From Paenibacillus rigui (lineage in GTDB: Bacteria > Bacillota > Bacilli > Paenibacillales > NBRC-103111): 64,000 nucleotides of DNA. Below, piece after piece: positions 36,253 through 45,148 of this stretch. Location of the stretch: contig NZ_NMQW01000023.1 of the NCBI RefSeq assembly GCF_002234615.1, positions 248,001 to 312,000 of the forward strand, given 5' to 3'. Positions within the stretch are counted from its first letter, which is position 1. Each line of letters begins with the position of its first letter. A model generated the notes under the pieces. The model was not told the origin of the DNA, searched no databases, and worked only from the letters and a program-made list of their open reading frames with translations. The translations under genes and the position numbers were made by a program.

Positions 36253-36280
36253 ATAAAAAACCTCCCCGTTCAGGGGAGGC
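36253..36280 (-). terminator. Intrinsic terminator after phnD
   Basis: On the minus strand CCTCCCC/GGGGAGG with a TGAAC loop is followed by TTTTTT, just past the phnD stop. Confidence 0.85.
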
Positions 36281-36302
36281 TTGTCAGCTAACACAGCTTA
36301 AC

Positions 36303-37265
36303 TTACTTTTGTCCAACCAGTTTGGAATATTCACGAACGACATCAAATTTCTTGTCGTCGGATTTCATGTAACCGCGGTGGGAGTATACGTCAAAAATAA
36401 TTTTAGCACCTTCAGGGTCTTTGTTAATGTCCATAAAGGCTTGAGAGATTTTGTCTCTCCAAGCTTGATCCATATCATTACGAACCGTGATGGTATCGTT
36501 AGGAATAGGAGCGGTATATGCCAATACGCGGGTTTTGGAGAATACATCCGGTACATCTTTAACAACGGTATTACGAGCATCCTGGAACACGGCAGCCGCA
36601 TCCACTTGGCCATTCAGAACAGCCAATACGCCTTTGTCATGGCCTTTAACTTCGATACCTGTTACATCCTTCTCAGGATCGATGCCGGCTTTCTTCATCT
36701 CGCTTGCAGGCCATACATAACCCGCGGAGGAAGTAACGCCCTGCCATGCGATCTTTTTACCTTTCAAATCTTTAATATCTTTAATCGGGGAATCTGCTTT
36801 GACGATAATCATTGCTTTATAGAAGTCAACAAGATCTTTGGTATCTTTACCTGTTGCATCTTCAATACCGTAGCGTTGTGCTTGCAGCAAAAGGTCAGCC
36901 GCTTTCTTCTCGTCATGCGCCAGAACATAAGCATTCGGAGGCAGGAAGCCGATATCAACTTGCTTGGAAGCCATAGCCTCGATAACTGTGTTGTAGTTAG
37001 TGGATACGGATACTTTCACCGGAATGCCCAGCTTGTCGCCAAGCAGCTTCTCAAGCGGTTTCGCTTTCGCTTCCAGTGTTTCTGCGCTTTGAGAAGGTAC
37101 GAATTGAACTTTCAATTCCTTAGGTACGTACCCTTTGGCTGTCTCCTGTTTTTTGTCTGCCGGAGCCGGTGCAGCCGGAGTAGGCTCAGCTTTCTTGGCA
37201 CAGCCTGCTGCGATACCTGCTGTCAGCAAAAGAGAAAGACTGATGGTTGTAAGCTTTTTTAACAT
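36303..37265 (-). CDS. phnD: Phosphonate/phosphite-binding lipoprotein PhnD
   Basis: 320 residues. The lipoprotein signal ends in IAAGC (Cys22), followed by a Lys/Pro/Ala-rich tether and a periplasmic-binding-protein type II domain of the PhnD family (LKVQFVPSQSAETLEAKAKP, VDIGFLPPNAYVLA, ITVRNDMDQAWRDK). It presents substrate to the PhnCEE transporter. Unusually it is transcribed opposite to phnCEE and lies 1.6 kb from it, with the SDR/MerR pair in between. AGGAGG lies nine bases before the ATG. Confidence 0.92.
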   Translation of the reverse strand: MLKKLTTISLSLLLTAGIAAGCAKKAEPTPAAPAPADKKQETAKGYVPKELKVQFVPSQSAETLEAKAKPLEKLLGDKLGIPVKVSVSTNYNTVIEAMASKQVDIGFLPPNAYVLAHDEKKAADLLLQAQRYGIEDATGKDTKDLVDFYKAMIIVKADSPIKDIKDLKGKKIAWQGVTSSAGYVWPASEMKKAGIDPEKDVTGIEVKGHDKGVLAVLNGQVDAAAVFQDARNTVVKDVPDVFSKTRVLAYTAPIPNDTITVRNDMDQAWRDKISQAFMDINKDPEGAKIIFDVYSHRGYMKSDDKKFDVVREYSKLVGQK

Positions 37266-37394
37266 GTTTTTGACCTCCTGTTAAATATGGTATCTCATCC
37301 AACATCTACTATAGCACATAATACCCAAATCAACAGTAAATAAATTATGAAAATAGCATGTAAAGATTAATTTATTAGCGAATGATAGCTTTCA

Positions 37395-37424
37395 TTGAAC
37401 GTGTGGACCTATTTTTGCTATAGT
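37395..37424 (+). promoter_or_regulatory. SigA-type promoter of the phosphoesterase gene
   Basis: TTGAAC, 18-base spacer, TATAGT, 58 bases before the ATG at 37482, in the gap divergent from phnD. No clear Pho-box repeat could be read by eye. Confidence 0.5.
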
Positions 37425-37481
37425 GGAAGCACAGGAGTCATGCTTAATATTGGAAAAAGTTCAGGCTGGAGATGATTATAG

Positions 37482-39071
37482 ATGGAAAATAACGACAGAT
37501 GTAAGCTTACGATATTACAAACCAGTGATATCCATGGAGCACTGCTGCCGATACAGTATGCAAATAATGGGCCGACGCAATCCGGATTTGCCAAGATTGC
37601 TTCACTTATCGAGCAGGAACGGAACCATAATGGTTATGTGCTTGTGATGGACAATGGGGATTTGATTCAGGGGACACCGCTGGCTTATCACCATGCGAAG
37701 CTGAATGCCGATGCTCCGAATCCGATGATCCGCTGCCTGAATGAAACAGGCTACGACGGCGCGGTTATCGGCAACCATGAATTTAATTATGGGATGGATA
37801 TATTGAACAAAGCGGTGCGGGAATCCCGGTTTCCGTGGCTTTGCGCCAATATTGTGGATGAGGCGACCGGCGAGCCGGTCTTCGGAAGTCCCTATCGCAT
37901 CTTTACATCGCCCGAAGGGGTGAGGGTTGCGGTGCTTGGCTTGACAACCCATTACATTCCTCATTGGGAGAAGCCGGAGCATATTGCCGGGCTTCGTTTT
38001 GAGCATGCCCTGGAGTCGGCAGCCAAATGGGTGTCGAAGATACGCCGTGAAGAGAAGCCCGATGTGATGGTTGTTTCGTACCATGGCGGCTTCGAACGGG
38101 ATTTGCAGACAGGAGAACCTACAGAGCCTTTGACCGGTGAGAATGTAGGCTATGCCTTGTGTACCGAGGTGGAAGGGATCGATGTGCTGTTGACCGGCCA
38201 TCAGCATCGGACGATAGCCCGGGAAGTCAATGGAGTGACCGTTGTTCAGCCGGGCAGCCAGGGGACGAAGCTTGGCAAAGTGCAGCTGGAGCTTGAGCGC
38301 CGTGACGGCCGCTTTGTCGTGCTGAACAAAAGCTCCGAGCTCCTGTCGCCGGAGGGGCAGGATACGGCCGCATCCATCGTGGAGCTAGTCTCCGAGGATG
38401 AGGCGTTAACCCAGGCATGGCTGGATACGCCGATCGGCAAGCTCCTCGGCGATATGCAGATCACCGACCCGATGGCCGTCCGGCTGAAGGAGCACCCGCT
38501 CATTGAATTCATTAATAAAGTACAGATGGACATATCCGGTGCCCGGATCTCCAATACGGCTTTGTTCGACAATGTGTCCCCGGGCTTCCCTTCGGACATT
38601 ACGATGCGGGATATCGTATCCAATTATATTTATCCGAATACATTGCAGGTGATTCGGATTAGCGGTCAGGACATTAAGGATGCGCTGGAGCGTTCGGCAT
38701 CGTATTTTGCGACGTACACGGGTGAAGGTCCGGTGAGGGTTAATCCATCGTTCAGTGAACCGAAGCCGCAGCATTATAATTATGATATGTGGGAAGGCAT
38801 TCAATATAAGCTGAACATATCCCTGCCGGAGGGACAGCGTGTCGTACAGCTGGACTATGAGGGGGAAACGCTGGATCTGAACGCTGAGTACGACGTGGTA
38901 ATGAACAACTACCGCGCTGCCGGCGGAGGCAATTATACGATGTTCCAGAGCAAGCCGGTCGTGCGCGATATTCCTACGGATATGGCGGAGCTGCTGGCCA
39001 GCTACATCATGGAGCGGGGAACGATCGAAGCATCGCTCAACGCGAACTGGGAAGTTGTCTGGAACAGCTAG
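37482..39071 (+). CDS. Bifunctional metallophosphatase/5'-nucleotidase
   Basis: 529 residues with no signal peptide, so cytoplasmic (YunD-like). N-terminal metallophosphoesterase domain: TILQTSDIHG, DNGDLIQGTP, GNHEFNYG and GHQH-type ligands (VLLTGHQHR). The C-terminal 5'-nucleotidase domain (about 320-520) has AGGGNYTMF near the end, the nucleoside-binding loop. Members hydrolyse 5'-nucleotides or related phosphoesters; YunD-type genes often sit near phosphate or phosphonate systems, as here beside phnD. GGAG is 11 bases before the ATG. Confidence 0.88.
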   Translation: MENNDRCKLTILQTSDIHGALLPIQYANNGPTQSGFAKIASLIEQERNHNGYVLVMDNGDLIQGTPLAYHHAKLNADAPNPMIRCLNETGYDGAVIGNHEFNYGMDILNKAVRESRFPWLCANIVDEATGEPVFGSPYRIFTSPEGVRVAVLGLTTHYIPHWEKPEHIAGLRFEHALESAAKWVSKIRREEKPDVMVVSYHGGFERDLQTGEPTEPLTGENVGYALCTEVEGIDVLLTGHQHRTIAREVNGVTVVQPGSQGTKLGKVQLELERRDGRFVVLNKSSELLSPEGQDTAASIVELVSEDEALTQAWLDTPIGKLLGDMQITDPMAVRLKEHPLIEFINKVQMDISGARISNTALFDNVSPGFPSDITMRDIVSNYIYPNTLQVIRISGQDIKDALERSASYFATYTGEGPVRVNPSFSEPKPQHYNYDMWEGIQYKLNISLPEGQRVVQLDYEGETLDLNAEYDVVMNNYRAAGGGNYTMFQSKPVVRDIPTDMAELLASYIMERGTIEASLNANWEVVWNS

Positions 39072-39115
39072 CCGCATTGAAAGTAGATGTACGTTCAATT
39101 AAAGAGCGTTACTGA

Positions 39116-39145
39116 GAAGGAGCTGCGTATGCGGCTCCTTTTTGC
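39116..39145 (+). terminator. Intrinsic terminator after the phosphoesterase
   Basis: AAGGAGC and GGCTCCTT with an inner TGC/GCG helix, followed by TTT, 45 bases past the stop. Confidence 0.75.
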
Positions 39146-39268
39146 GTCTCTACAAGCTGCCATACAATAGATGGATGGTAGGAAAATGAATTTATACTTT
39201 ACTTAATTAATGCGTTAATGTATCATCTAATTATCGCAGTAAAATTTCAATGGTTGGGAGAGGGAACG

Positions 39269-40384
39269 ATGATCGACGAAATCCAAGTGCAGGGCCGCAA
39301 AATATTACAGCAAATGAAGCCTTATTCACCCGGCAAGCCCATCTGGGAAGTACAGCAGGAATTAGGTATTGACTATGTCGTTAAGCTGGCCTCCAATGAG
39401 AATCCGTTGGGCCCATCGCCCAAGGCACTGGAGGCGCTAGCGGCGTTTCTTCCGGAGCTAAACCGTTATCCCGATGCGGGCGCAAAGCTGTTGAATCAGG
39501 CCCTTGCCGCACAATTAAACCTGCAGCCGCAGCAGCTGATCGTGACAAACGGAGGCGACGAGCTAATTACTCTCGTTGCGGAGACGTTCCTCGAGGCGGG
39601 GGATGAAATCGTCGTCCCATCGCCAACTTTTAGCGAATATGAATTTGGAGCTACCTTGATGGGGGCCAGCACCGTCAGCGTTCCATTGAACGATGATTAC
39701 AGTTACGACATATCCGCTATTCTGTCTTCGGTAACGGAGCGTACCAAGCTTGTATGTATTTGTTCGCCCAACAATCCGACGGGAACTTACCTGGGCAAAG
39801 AAGACCTCAAGCGTCTGCTCGATGCGCTGCCGAAGCGGGTGCTGGTGTTGTTCGATGCAGCCTACACTCATTTCGCGTCTGCGGAGGATTATACGGACGG
39901 GCTGGAGTTCGTCCGTGCGGGATACCCTATCATCGTGCTCCAAACCTTTTCCAAAATATACGGCCTGGCCGGCATACGCGTTGGCTTTGGGGCGGCGTCC
40001 GTGGAGCTGGTCAGTCAAATATATAAAGTGAAGGAGCCCTTCAACGTCAATGCTCTGGCACAGGTCGGAGCCGCGGCGGCCATAGCGGATAAGGAGCACG
40101 TGGACAAATCCCGGAAGCTGAATGCGGCGGGCCGGGAGCAGCTGTATGGGGCGTTTCGAAGGTTCGGCCTTCGTTATACGGAAAGCATGGCGAATTTTAT
40201 ATTGGTTGAGCTTGGACCGGATGCGCAGACGATCTATGAACGTTTAATGCAAGAAGGGGTCATTGTCCGGTACGGAGTCGGTTGGGGACTACCCGGGCAC
40301 GTAAGAATATCTGTAGGCACGCAGGAGGAGAATGCATTTCTCATTGAGAAGCTCGGGGGGATCCTGGCGAAGGACGGTCAATAA
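39269..40384 (+). CDS. hisC: Histidinol-phosphate aminotransferase
   Basis: About 371 residues, a PLP fold-type I aminotransferase: LASNENPLGPSP at the substrate site, CSPNNPTG, and the PLP lysine Lys229 in LQTFSKIYGLAG, all as in HisC. The enzyme transaminates imidazole-acetol phosphate in histidine synthesis and often serves tyrosine/phenylalanine synthesis in Bacillales. It stands alone, with no his or aro genes adjacent. The frame opens at 39218, but ATG 39269 with GGGAGAGGG upstream is chosen. Confidence 0.88.
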   Translation: MIDEIQVQGRKILQQMKPYSPGKPIWEVQQELGIDYVVKLASNENPLGPSPKALEALAAFLPELNRYPDAGAKLLNQALAAQLNLQPQQLIVTNGGDELITLVAETFLEAGDEIVVPSPTFSEYEFGATLMGASTVSVPLNDDYSYDISAILSSVTERTKLVCICSPNNPTGTYLGKEDLKRLLDALPKRVLVLFDAAYTHFASAEDYTDGLEFVRAGYPIIVLQTFSKIYGLAGIRVGFGAASVELVSQIYKVKEPFNVNALAQVGAAAAIADKEHVDKSRKLNAAGREQLYGAFRRFGLRYTESMANFILVELGPDAQTIYERLMQEGVIVRYGVGWGLPGHVRISVGTQEENAFLIEKLGGILAKDGQ

Positions 40385-40437
40385 GCAGCAGGGGCATATT
40401 TGAATCCGGTAAACCGAATTGTAATGTGCCAGCTGCC
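40385..40437 (+). other. Long imperfect hairpin after hisC
   Basis: GCAGC, GGCATATT and CCGG pair with CCGAATT, AATGTGCC and GCTGC around a TAAA loop, making a roughly 50-nt stem. There is no T-run, so it is not a classic terminator; it could protect the 3' end or be an antisense-side element of the convergent xpt transcript. Confidence 0.35.
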
Positions 40438-40561
40438 GCGCCGGTCTTACTGATTCGTATCCGACTGTAGAAAAAAGATGGAGAAGCGGGGGGAAGGGGC
40501 CGGCAAGCCCCGCTGAAGCGACCCGTGAGGTATGCTCACCAGACGCTTTCTGTCACACAGG

Positions 40562-41191
<630 letters not shown>

Positions 41192-41451
41192 TCAAAATGG
41201 TATTTGGCGATCAAACCCGCCATAGAACGCGGTCGCACATCTTGAAAGACGGCGAAGCCGGTTATCCTTGTTCGGTATAGGCTGTTAAGAGGAATTATAA
41301 ACGATGGCCGGGCGGTTTGCCATATCAGAGGCGGAAGCCGTCTCTTTTTCCTGAAAAAGGATGCAACTCGGATTTAGCCTGTAGTATGATTTAAGCAGGG
41401 CTTTGAATCTTACTTATCTGCAAACAGAATCGTTTGAGGAGGAAATAGACA

Positions 41452-42240
41452 ATGAGTCTTTTATTATGGCCCAATGGGACGCCGAACGCCCTGGGGAACG
41501 CTCAGGAGGACATGCCTACCTTAGTCCCTTACCTGGTGCAAAGCAGTGAACCGGCAGCGGCGGTTATCGTATGTCCGGGAGGAGGCTACGTCCGCAGAGC
41601 GAACCATGAGGGAGAGCCGGTAGCTTTATGGTTGAACTCGCTCGGCATTTCCGCTTTTGTCGTGCATTATCGCGTAGCTCCTTACAAACACCCGAATCCA
41701 TTAATGGATGCGCAGCGCGCCATTCGTACGGTGCGGAATCAAGCGCGGCAGTGGAATGTCGATCCTGGCCGTGTCGGCATCCTCGGATTTTCGGCGGGCG
41801 GGCATTTGGCCTCCTCGGCCGGTGTTCACTTCGACCAAGGCCGTCCGGATGCGGAAGACCCGATCGAGCGTGAGAGCAGCCGTCCCGATCTGCTCGTCCT
41901 GTGCTACCCGGTCATCAGCTTCGGACCTGACGCGCATAAAGGCTCGCAGGTGAATCTGCTGGGCGAAGAAGCGGACACATCGCTTCTGGAGCTGATGTCG
42001 ACCGAGCGTCAGGTGACGGAGGAGACCCCGCCGGCGTTTTTGTGGCACACGGCGGATGATGCATCGGTTCCGGTCGAGAACAGCATTTTGTTCGCTTCGG
42101 CTCTAAGCCGCAATAAGGTGCCTTTTGAGCTGCATGTATTTGAAAGCGGCCGACATGGGCTCGGATTGGCGGAGGACCTGCCGGAGGTTCGGGCATGGAC
42201 GGATGTATGTGCCAATTGGCTGAAGAAGCAGGGGTTTTAA
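41452..42240 (+). CDS. Alpha/beta hydrolase (esterase, BD-FAE/acetylxylan-esterase-like)
   Basis: 262 residues, no signal peptide. The oxyanion motif is VCPGGGYVRRANHEG, the nucleophile elbow GFSAGGHLA, the acid in LWHTADDASVP and the histidine in ESGRHGLGLAE. This is the arrangement of intracellular carbohydrate-esterase-like or bicyclic-type lactone hydrolases often annotated as acetylxylan esterase. GAGGAGG lies ten bases before the ATG. It ends three bases before pxpB, so it may be cotranscribed with the oxoprolinase genes. Confidence 0.85.
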   Translation: MSLLLWPNGTPNALGNAQEDMPTLVPYLVQSSEPAAAVIVCPGGGYVRRANHEGEPVALWLNSLGISAFVVHYRVAPYKHPNPLMDAQRAIRTVRNQARQWNVDPGRVGILGFSAGGHLASSAGVHFDQGRPDAEDPIERESSRPDLLVLCYPVISFGPDAHKGSQVNLLGEEADTSLLELMSTERQVTEETPPAFLWHTADDASVPVENSILFASALSRNKVPFELHVFESGRHGLGLAEDLPEVRAWTDVCANWLKKQGF

Positions 42241-42243
42241 ACG

Positions 42244-43089
42244 ATGGAAGCCCGTTATGAACTGTATCCTCTGGGGGAGAGGGCGGTCGTGATCCGCTGG
42301 GAAGGCGGAATTACGGAAGCGATGCAGCAGCGGGTCACGGAAGCGCAGCGGCTTTTGGAGTCAGGCACCCTTTCAGCGGTACAAGAGCTGGTTCGGGCTT
42401 ATCGCACGATCACGGTGTTTTATGATCCGCTCCGGCTCTACAGGGAAGAACGGCAGCGAATGAGCTTGACGGGGAGGGTCGGTGCGATCGCTCCCTCGGA
42501 CAGCGATCAGACTGGGGAGCCTCGTTCCCCTTACCGAATCGTATGCGAGTGGATTCGTACCAGGCTGCGGGAAATGGAAGAGCCTGGCGCCGGAAGCGGG
42601 AAGAGAGGGGAAGGGCACGAGCGCAGATTGACTGTTCCTGTCTGCTTCGGCGGGGAGCATGGGCCTGATCTGGCGTTGATTGCGGAGCAGGCTGGTATGA
42701 CCTCCGGGCAAGCGATAGAGCTGTACTGCTCGGTGGAGTATATCGTACATATGATCGGCTTTGTCCCTGGCTTTCCTTATATGGGAGGACTGCCGCAGCC
42801 TTTGGCGGCTCCGCGCCGGAGCGAGCCTCGATTGAAGGTGCCTGCCGGCTCCGTCGGTATTGCCGGTGTCCAGACCGGCATTTACCCGCAGGCGATTCCC
42901 GGCGGTTGGCAGCTGATCGGCCGCACGCCGGTGCGATTGTTCGATGCATACCAGGAGCCTCCCGCGTTATTCCGCTCCGGAGATCGCGTTCTTTTTCAAC
43001 CGATCGGGGCAGCGGATTTTGAAAGGCTTCATCGGGAAGCGGAGCACGGCGGTAAAGCGCTGCTTCCTTCCGAGGAGGATCGCCGATGA
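42244..43089 (+). CDS. pxpB: 5-oxoprolinase subunit PxpB (KipI family)
   Basis: 281 residues. N-terminal domain (YPLGERAVVIRWEG, YRTITVFYDP) and C-terminal cyclophilin-like domain with IGFVPGFPYMGGLP and RTPVRLFDAYQEPP are diagnostic of PxpB/KipI. With PxpC and PxpA it hydrolyses 5-oxoproline to glutamate using ATP. In B. subtilis KipI also inhibits the sporulation kinase KinA, so a regulatory role is possible. A polar, charged linker (about 75-125) makes it somewhat longer than usual. It overlaps pxpC by four bases (ATGA). Confidence 0.92.
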   Translation: MEARYELYPLGERAVVIRWEGGITEAMQQRVTEAQRLLESGTLSAVQELVRAYRTITVFYDPLRLYREERQRMSLTGRVGAIAPSDSDQTGEPRSPYRIVCEWIRTRLREMEEPGAGSGKRGEGHERRLTVPVCFGGEHGPDLALIAEQAGMTSGQAIELYCSVEYIVHMIGFVPGFPYMGGLPQPLAAPRRSEPRLKVPAGSVGIAGVQTGIYPQAIPGGWQLIGRTPVRLFDAYQEPPALFRSGDRVLFQPIGAADFERLHREAEHGGKALLPSEEDRR

Positions 43090-44102
43090 CAATCGAGGTC
43101 TTAAAGGCAGGACTGTTCACCACCGTCCAGGATCAAGGCCGGTTCGGCTACCGCGGTGTCGGCGTTGTCACCAGCGGAGCCATGGACGGGTTCGCCCTCC
43201 GTGCGGCGAACCTGCTGGTCGCCAACGCGCCGGACGCCGCGGCGCTGGAGCTGACGCTCACGGGCGCGACGCTGGCGTTCCACCGCGACGCGCTCGTTGC
43301 GCTCTGCGGCGCGGAGCTGGACGCCCGCGCCGCAGAGGCGGGGCCGCCGCTGCCCGGCTGGCGGCCCGTGCTCGTGCGCAGCGGCACCGTGCTGCGCCTG
43401 GGTTCCGCGCGCCGCGGTGCGCGCGCGTACCTCGCCGTGGCGGGCGGCTGTGCGGTGCCCGCCGTGCTCGGCAGCCGCAGCACGCACGTGCGCTCGCGGC
43501 TCGGCGGCTTCGCCGGGCGGGCGCTGCAGCCGGGGGATCGGCTGCAGGCCGGTCCGCCCTCGGCCTCGGGCGCCCGGCTCGCAGCCCGCTTGGCTGCGGC
43601 TTCGCCGGAGGCCGCGATCGCCCCGGCTGCGTGGGCGATCGCGCCGGGCGCGCGTCCGCCGTATGCGGAGCACCCGGCGGTGCGCGTGCTTCGCGGGCGT
43701 GAGGCGGAAAGCTTTGCAGGAGGGAGCCTGCAAAGCTTTCTCTCCACGCCCTACGCGGTGGCCCCGCAGTCGGACCGCATGGGCTACCGGCTGCAGGGCG
43801 AGCGGCTCGAGCTGCGGGAGCCGCTCGAGATGATCTCCGAAACCGTGACGATGGGCACGGTTCAGGTGCCGCCGGACGGCCAGCCGATTGTGCTGATGGC
43901 CGATGCCCAGACCACCGGCGGCTACCCGCGGATCGCGCAGCTCGCCGCCGTCGATTTGCCGCTGGCCGCTCAGGTCCGGCCGGGCGGTACGCTGCGTTTC
44001 AGCGAAATCACCCTCGAAGAAGCGCAGGCCCTTTTTGTTGTGCAGGAGCTTCAGCTTCAACAGCTGGAAGCGGCGGTCCGGATGAGGATAAATTTGTTAT
44101 AA
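43086..44102 (+). CDS. pxpC: 5-oxoprolinase subunit PxpC (KipA family)
   Basis: 338 residues. FTTVQDQGRFGYRGVGV at the start, AYLAVAGGCAVPAVLGSRST, then SPQSDRMGYRL-type (APQSDRMGYRLQG) and LMADAQTTGGYPRIAQL are KipA/PxpC signatures. From about 43190 to 43700 the DNA is far richer in G+C than its neighbours, and the encoded protein there is unusually rich in Ala and Arg; the flanks return to normal. A perfect 14-bp inverted repeat lies at the edge of that segment (43707-43740). Catalytic motifs are intact. Confidence 0.9.
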   Translation: MTIEVLKAGLFTTVQDQGRFGYRGVGVVTSGAMDGFALRAANLLVANAPDAAALELTLTGATLAFHRDALVALCGAELDARAAEAGPPLPGWRPVLVRSGTVLRLGSARRGARAYLAVAGGCAVPAVLGSRSTHVRSRLGGFAGRALQPGDRLQAGPPSASGARLAARLAAASPEAAIAPAAWAIAPGARPPYAEHPAVRVLRGREAESFAGGSLQSFLSTPYAVAPQSDRMGYRLQGERLELREPLEMISETVTMGTVQVPPDGQPIVLMADAQTTGGYPRIAQLAAVDLPLAAQVRPGGTLRFSEITLEEAQALFVVQELQLQQLEAAVRMRINLL

Positions 44103-44164
44103 CGATTCTTTCGCTTGAAGGCCCGGCCTGTTTATGAGTTAATAGTTATGTAGCAGGCCAGCTA

Positions 44165-44278
44165 ACACTCAAAGAAAGGAGTGATCAGGTACAATGATTT
44201 CACAAATGGAGGTGATCTCTGCTTAATCGCAGAGATCCCATAAAACGAGGGAGGCTTTAGGGCCTCCCCCTAATTTCT
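44165..44278 (+). other. Tiny leader-like unit: 10-codon ORF with hairpins
   Basis: AAAGGAGTGATC precedes ATG 44194, which opens a 10-codon frame (MISQMEVISA) ending at TAA 44226. Its last codons form a perfect 8-bp hairpin, ATCTCTGC/GCAGAGAT (44213-44234), with the stop in the loop; a second hairpin GGGAGGC/GCCTCCC (44249-44268) follows without much of a T-run. The shape recalls an attenuator or leader peptide, yet no gene follows in direct reach. Confidence 0.35.
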
Positions 44279-44287
44279 AACAAACGA

Positions 44288-44317
44288 TGGACATAGCACC
44301 CGTCCATAAGGTATAAT
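44288..44317 (+). promoter_or_regulatory. SigA-type promoter of a tiny transcription unit
   Basis: TGGACA, 18-base spacer, TATAAT, followed 50 bases later by an SD and ATG 44367. Confidence 0.55.
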
Positions 44318-44366
44318 TTGGGAAGTAATCGGAATCATGAAATTATGACGAAAGGAGTGGCGTTCG

Positions 44367-44411
44367 ATGTATGAAGGCACAATCATGAGAAAAGGGTTTT
44401 GGCTGAATTGA
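44367..44411 (+). CDS. Possible 14-residue peptide gene
   Basis: ATG 44367 has AAAGGAG nine bases upstream and opens a 14-codon frame (MYEGTIMRKGFWLN). It lies in a unit with its own promoter (44288) and terminator (44507), so transcription is well supported; translation is plausible from the SD. An internal ATG would give the octapeptide MRKGFWLN. No family is known to me. Alternatively the unit is a small non-coding RNA of about 180 nt. Confidence 0.4.
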   Translation: MYEGTIMRKGFWLN

Positions 44412-44481
44412 ATAAGCATTTTCTCCATCACCGTCACCTGACGTCATTGACATGAAACCATGACATATACGGACACCCAGG

Positions 44482-44507
44482 CACGAGTCGGCTGATCGTG
44501 TTTTTTT
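44482..44507 (+). terminator. Terminator of the tiny transcription unit
   Basis: CACGA/TCGTG stem with a 9-nt loop followed by seven T. Confidence 0.6.
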
Positions 44508-44524
44508 GTTGTTTGTAGAGGTTG

Positions 44525-44545
44525 TTCAAAAAGTCCTTTTGAACT
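44525..44545 (+). promoter_or_regulatory. Hairpin upstream of the overlapping ORFs
   Basis: GTTCAAAA, loop AGTCC, TTTTGAAC: a perfect 8-bp hairpin in the leader, 20 bases before the AGGAGG of the 33-codon ORF at 44578. Confidence 0.45.
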
Positions 44546-44577
44546 CACACTTCATAACCTTTTCAGGAGGTGTAAAG

Positions 44578-44679
44578 ATGAAAATGCTTATCTCTTTCGC
44601 TACGTCGCTTGCAAGTAAAGCACGGAAGGAGGATTTCATCGATGGGGTACAAAAACGGAAAGGATATTCTTCCCCCTAG
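44578..44679 (+). CDS. 33-codon upstream ORF overlapping the DNA-binding gene
   Basis: AGGAGG stands seven bases before ATG 44578, one of the best SDs in the window. The frame (start MKMLISFATSLASKARKED) runs 33 codons and ends at 44679, 38 bases inside the next gene in another frame; the next gene's own AAGGAGG lies within it. It may be a leader peptide that couples translation, or a short functional peptide. No homologue recognised. Confidence 0.45.
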   Translation: MKMLISFATSLASKARKEDFIDGVQKRKGYSSP

Positions 44680-44929
44680 CCTGCTGAAGCAATTGCAGGA
44701 TTATATTCAGGGCGAGATTATCTATATCCCGAAGAAGGAACAGACGCGCGCAGGCTGGGGAGAGAACAACGGCACCCGGCAAACGATCCAGCGCCGTAAC
44801 CATGAAATATTCAAACTGTATGAGAACGGCTTGACTGTAACCGAGCTCATTCAAAAATACCATCTGTCCGAGGACAGCATCCGTAAAATTATCGTAAAAA
44901 CCCGCGTGGTCGTCGCCGCCCAGCGTTAA
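44642..44929 (+). CDS. Small helix-turn-helix protein (CD3324/Mor-like family)
   Basis: 95 residues beginning MGYKNGKDILPPSLLKQLQD, with IYIPKKEQTRAGWG, then a helix-turn-helix (LYENGLTVTELIQKYHLSEDSIRKII). This is the CD3324-type family of small Firmicute proteins distantly like Mor/C transcription activators; function unproven. AAGGAGG lies nine bases before the ATG. It overlaps the 33-codon ORF and is closed by a strong terminator. Confidence 0.82.
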   Translation: MGYKNGKDILPPSLLKQLQDYIQGEIIYIPKKEQTRAGWGENNGTRQTIQRRNHEIFKLYENGLTVTELIQKYHLSEDSIRKIIVKTRVVVAAQR

Positions 44930-44976
44930 CTTGGGGCGGCCTGGCCCAGGCAGGCTTTTCATATAAGGAATGACCT

Positions 44977-45000
44977 AAAAAAAGCCGAGAGGCTTTTTTT
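44977..45000. terminator. Perfect bidirectional terminator
   Basis: AAAAAAAGCC, loop GAGA, GGCTTTTTTT: a perfect 10-bp stem with A/T runs on both sides, 48 bases after the DNA-binding gene. Confidence 0.85.
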
Positions 45001-45148
45001 ATTTTTAAGGAACACCCATCCCCTTCCGTCATGGCACGGTCACTTAGGGCATAGGCTTGCACGGCGGCAGGGGGGACCGGTTGTTTAAACTGTGTCTTAT
45101 CGTATATGCTTGAGCTGGGAATGAATAAAACCGATGGGGGGAAGCTGC

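Noticed and set aside
42944-43833. Arg/Pro-rich frames within pxpC in other phases and on the minus strand
   Set aside because: High GC removes stop codons in all phases; only the PxpC frame carries family motifs.
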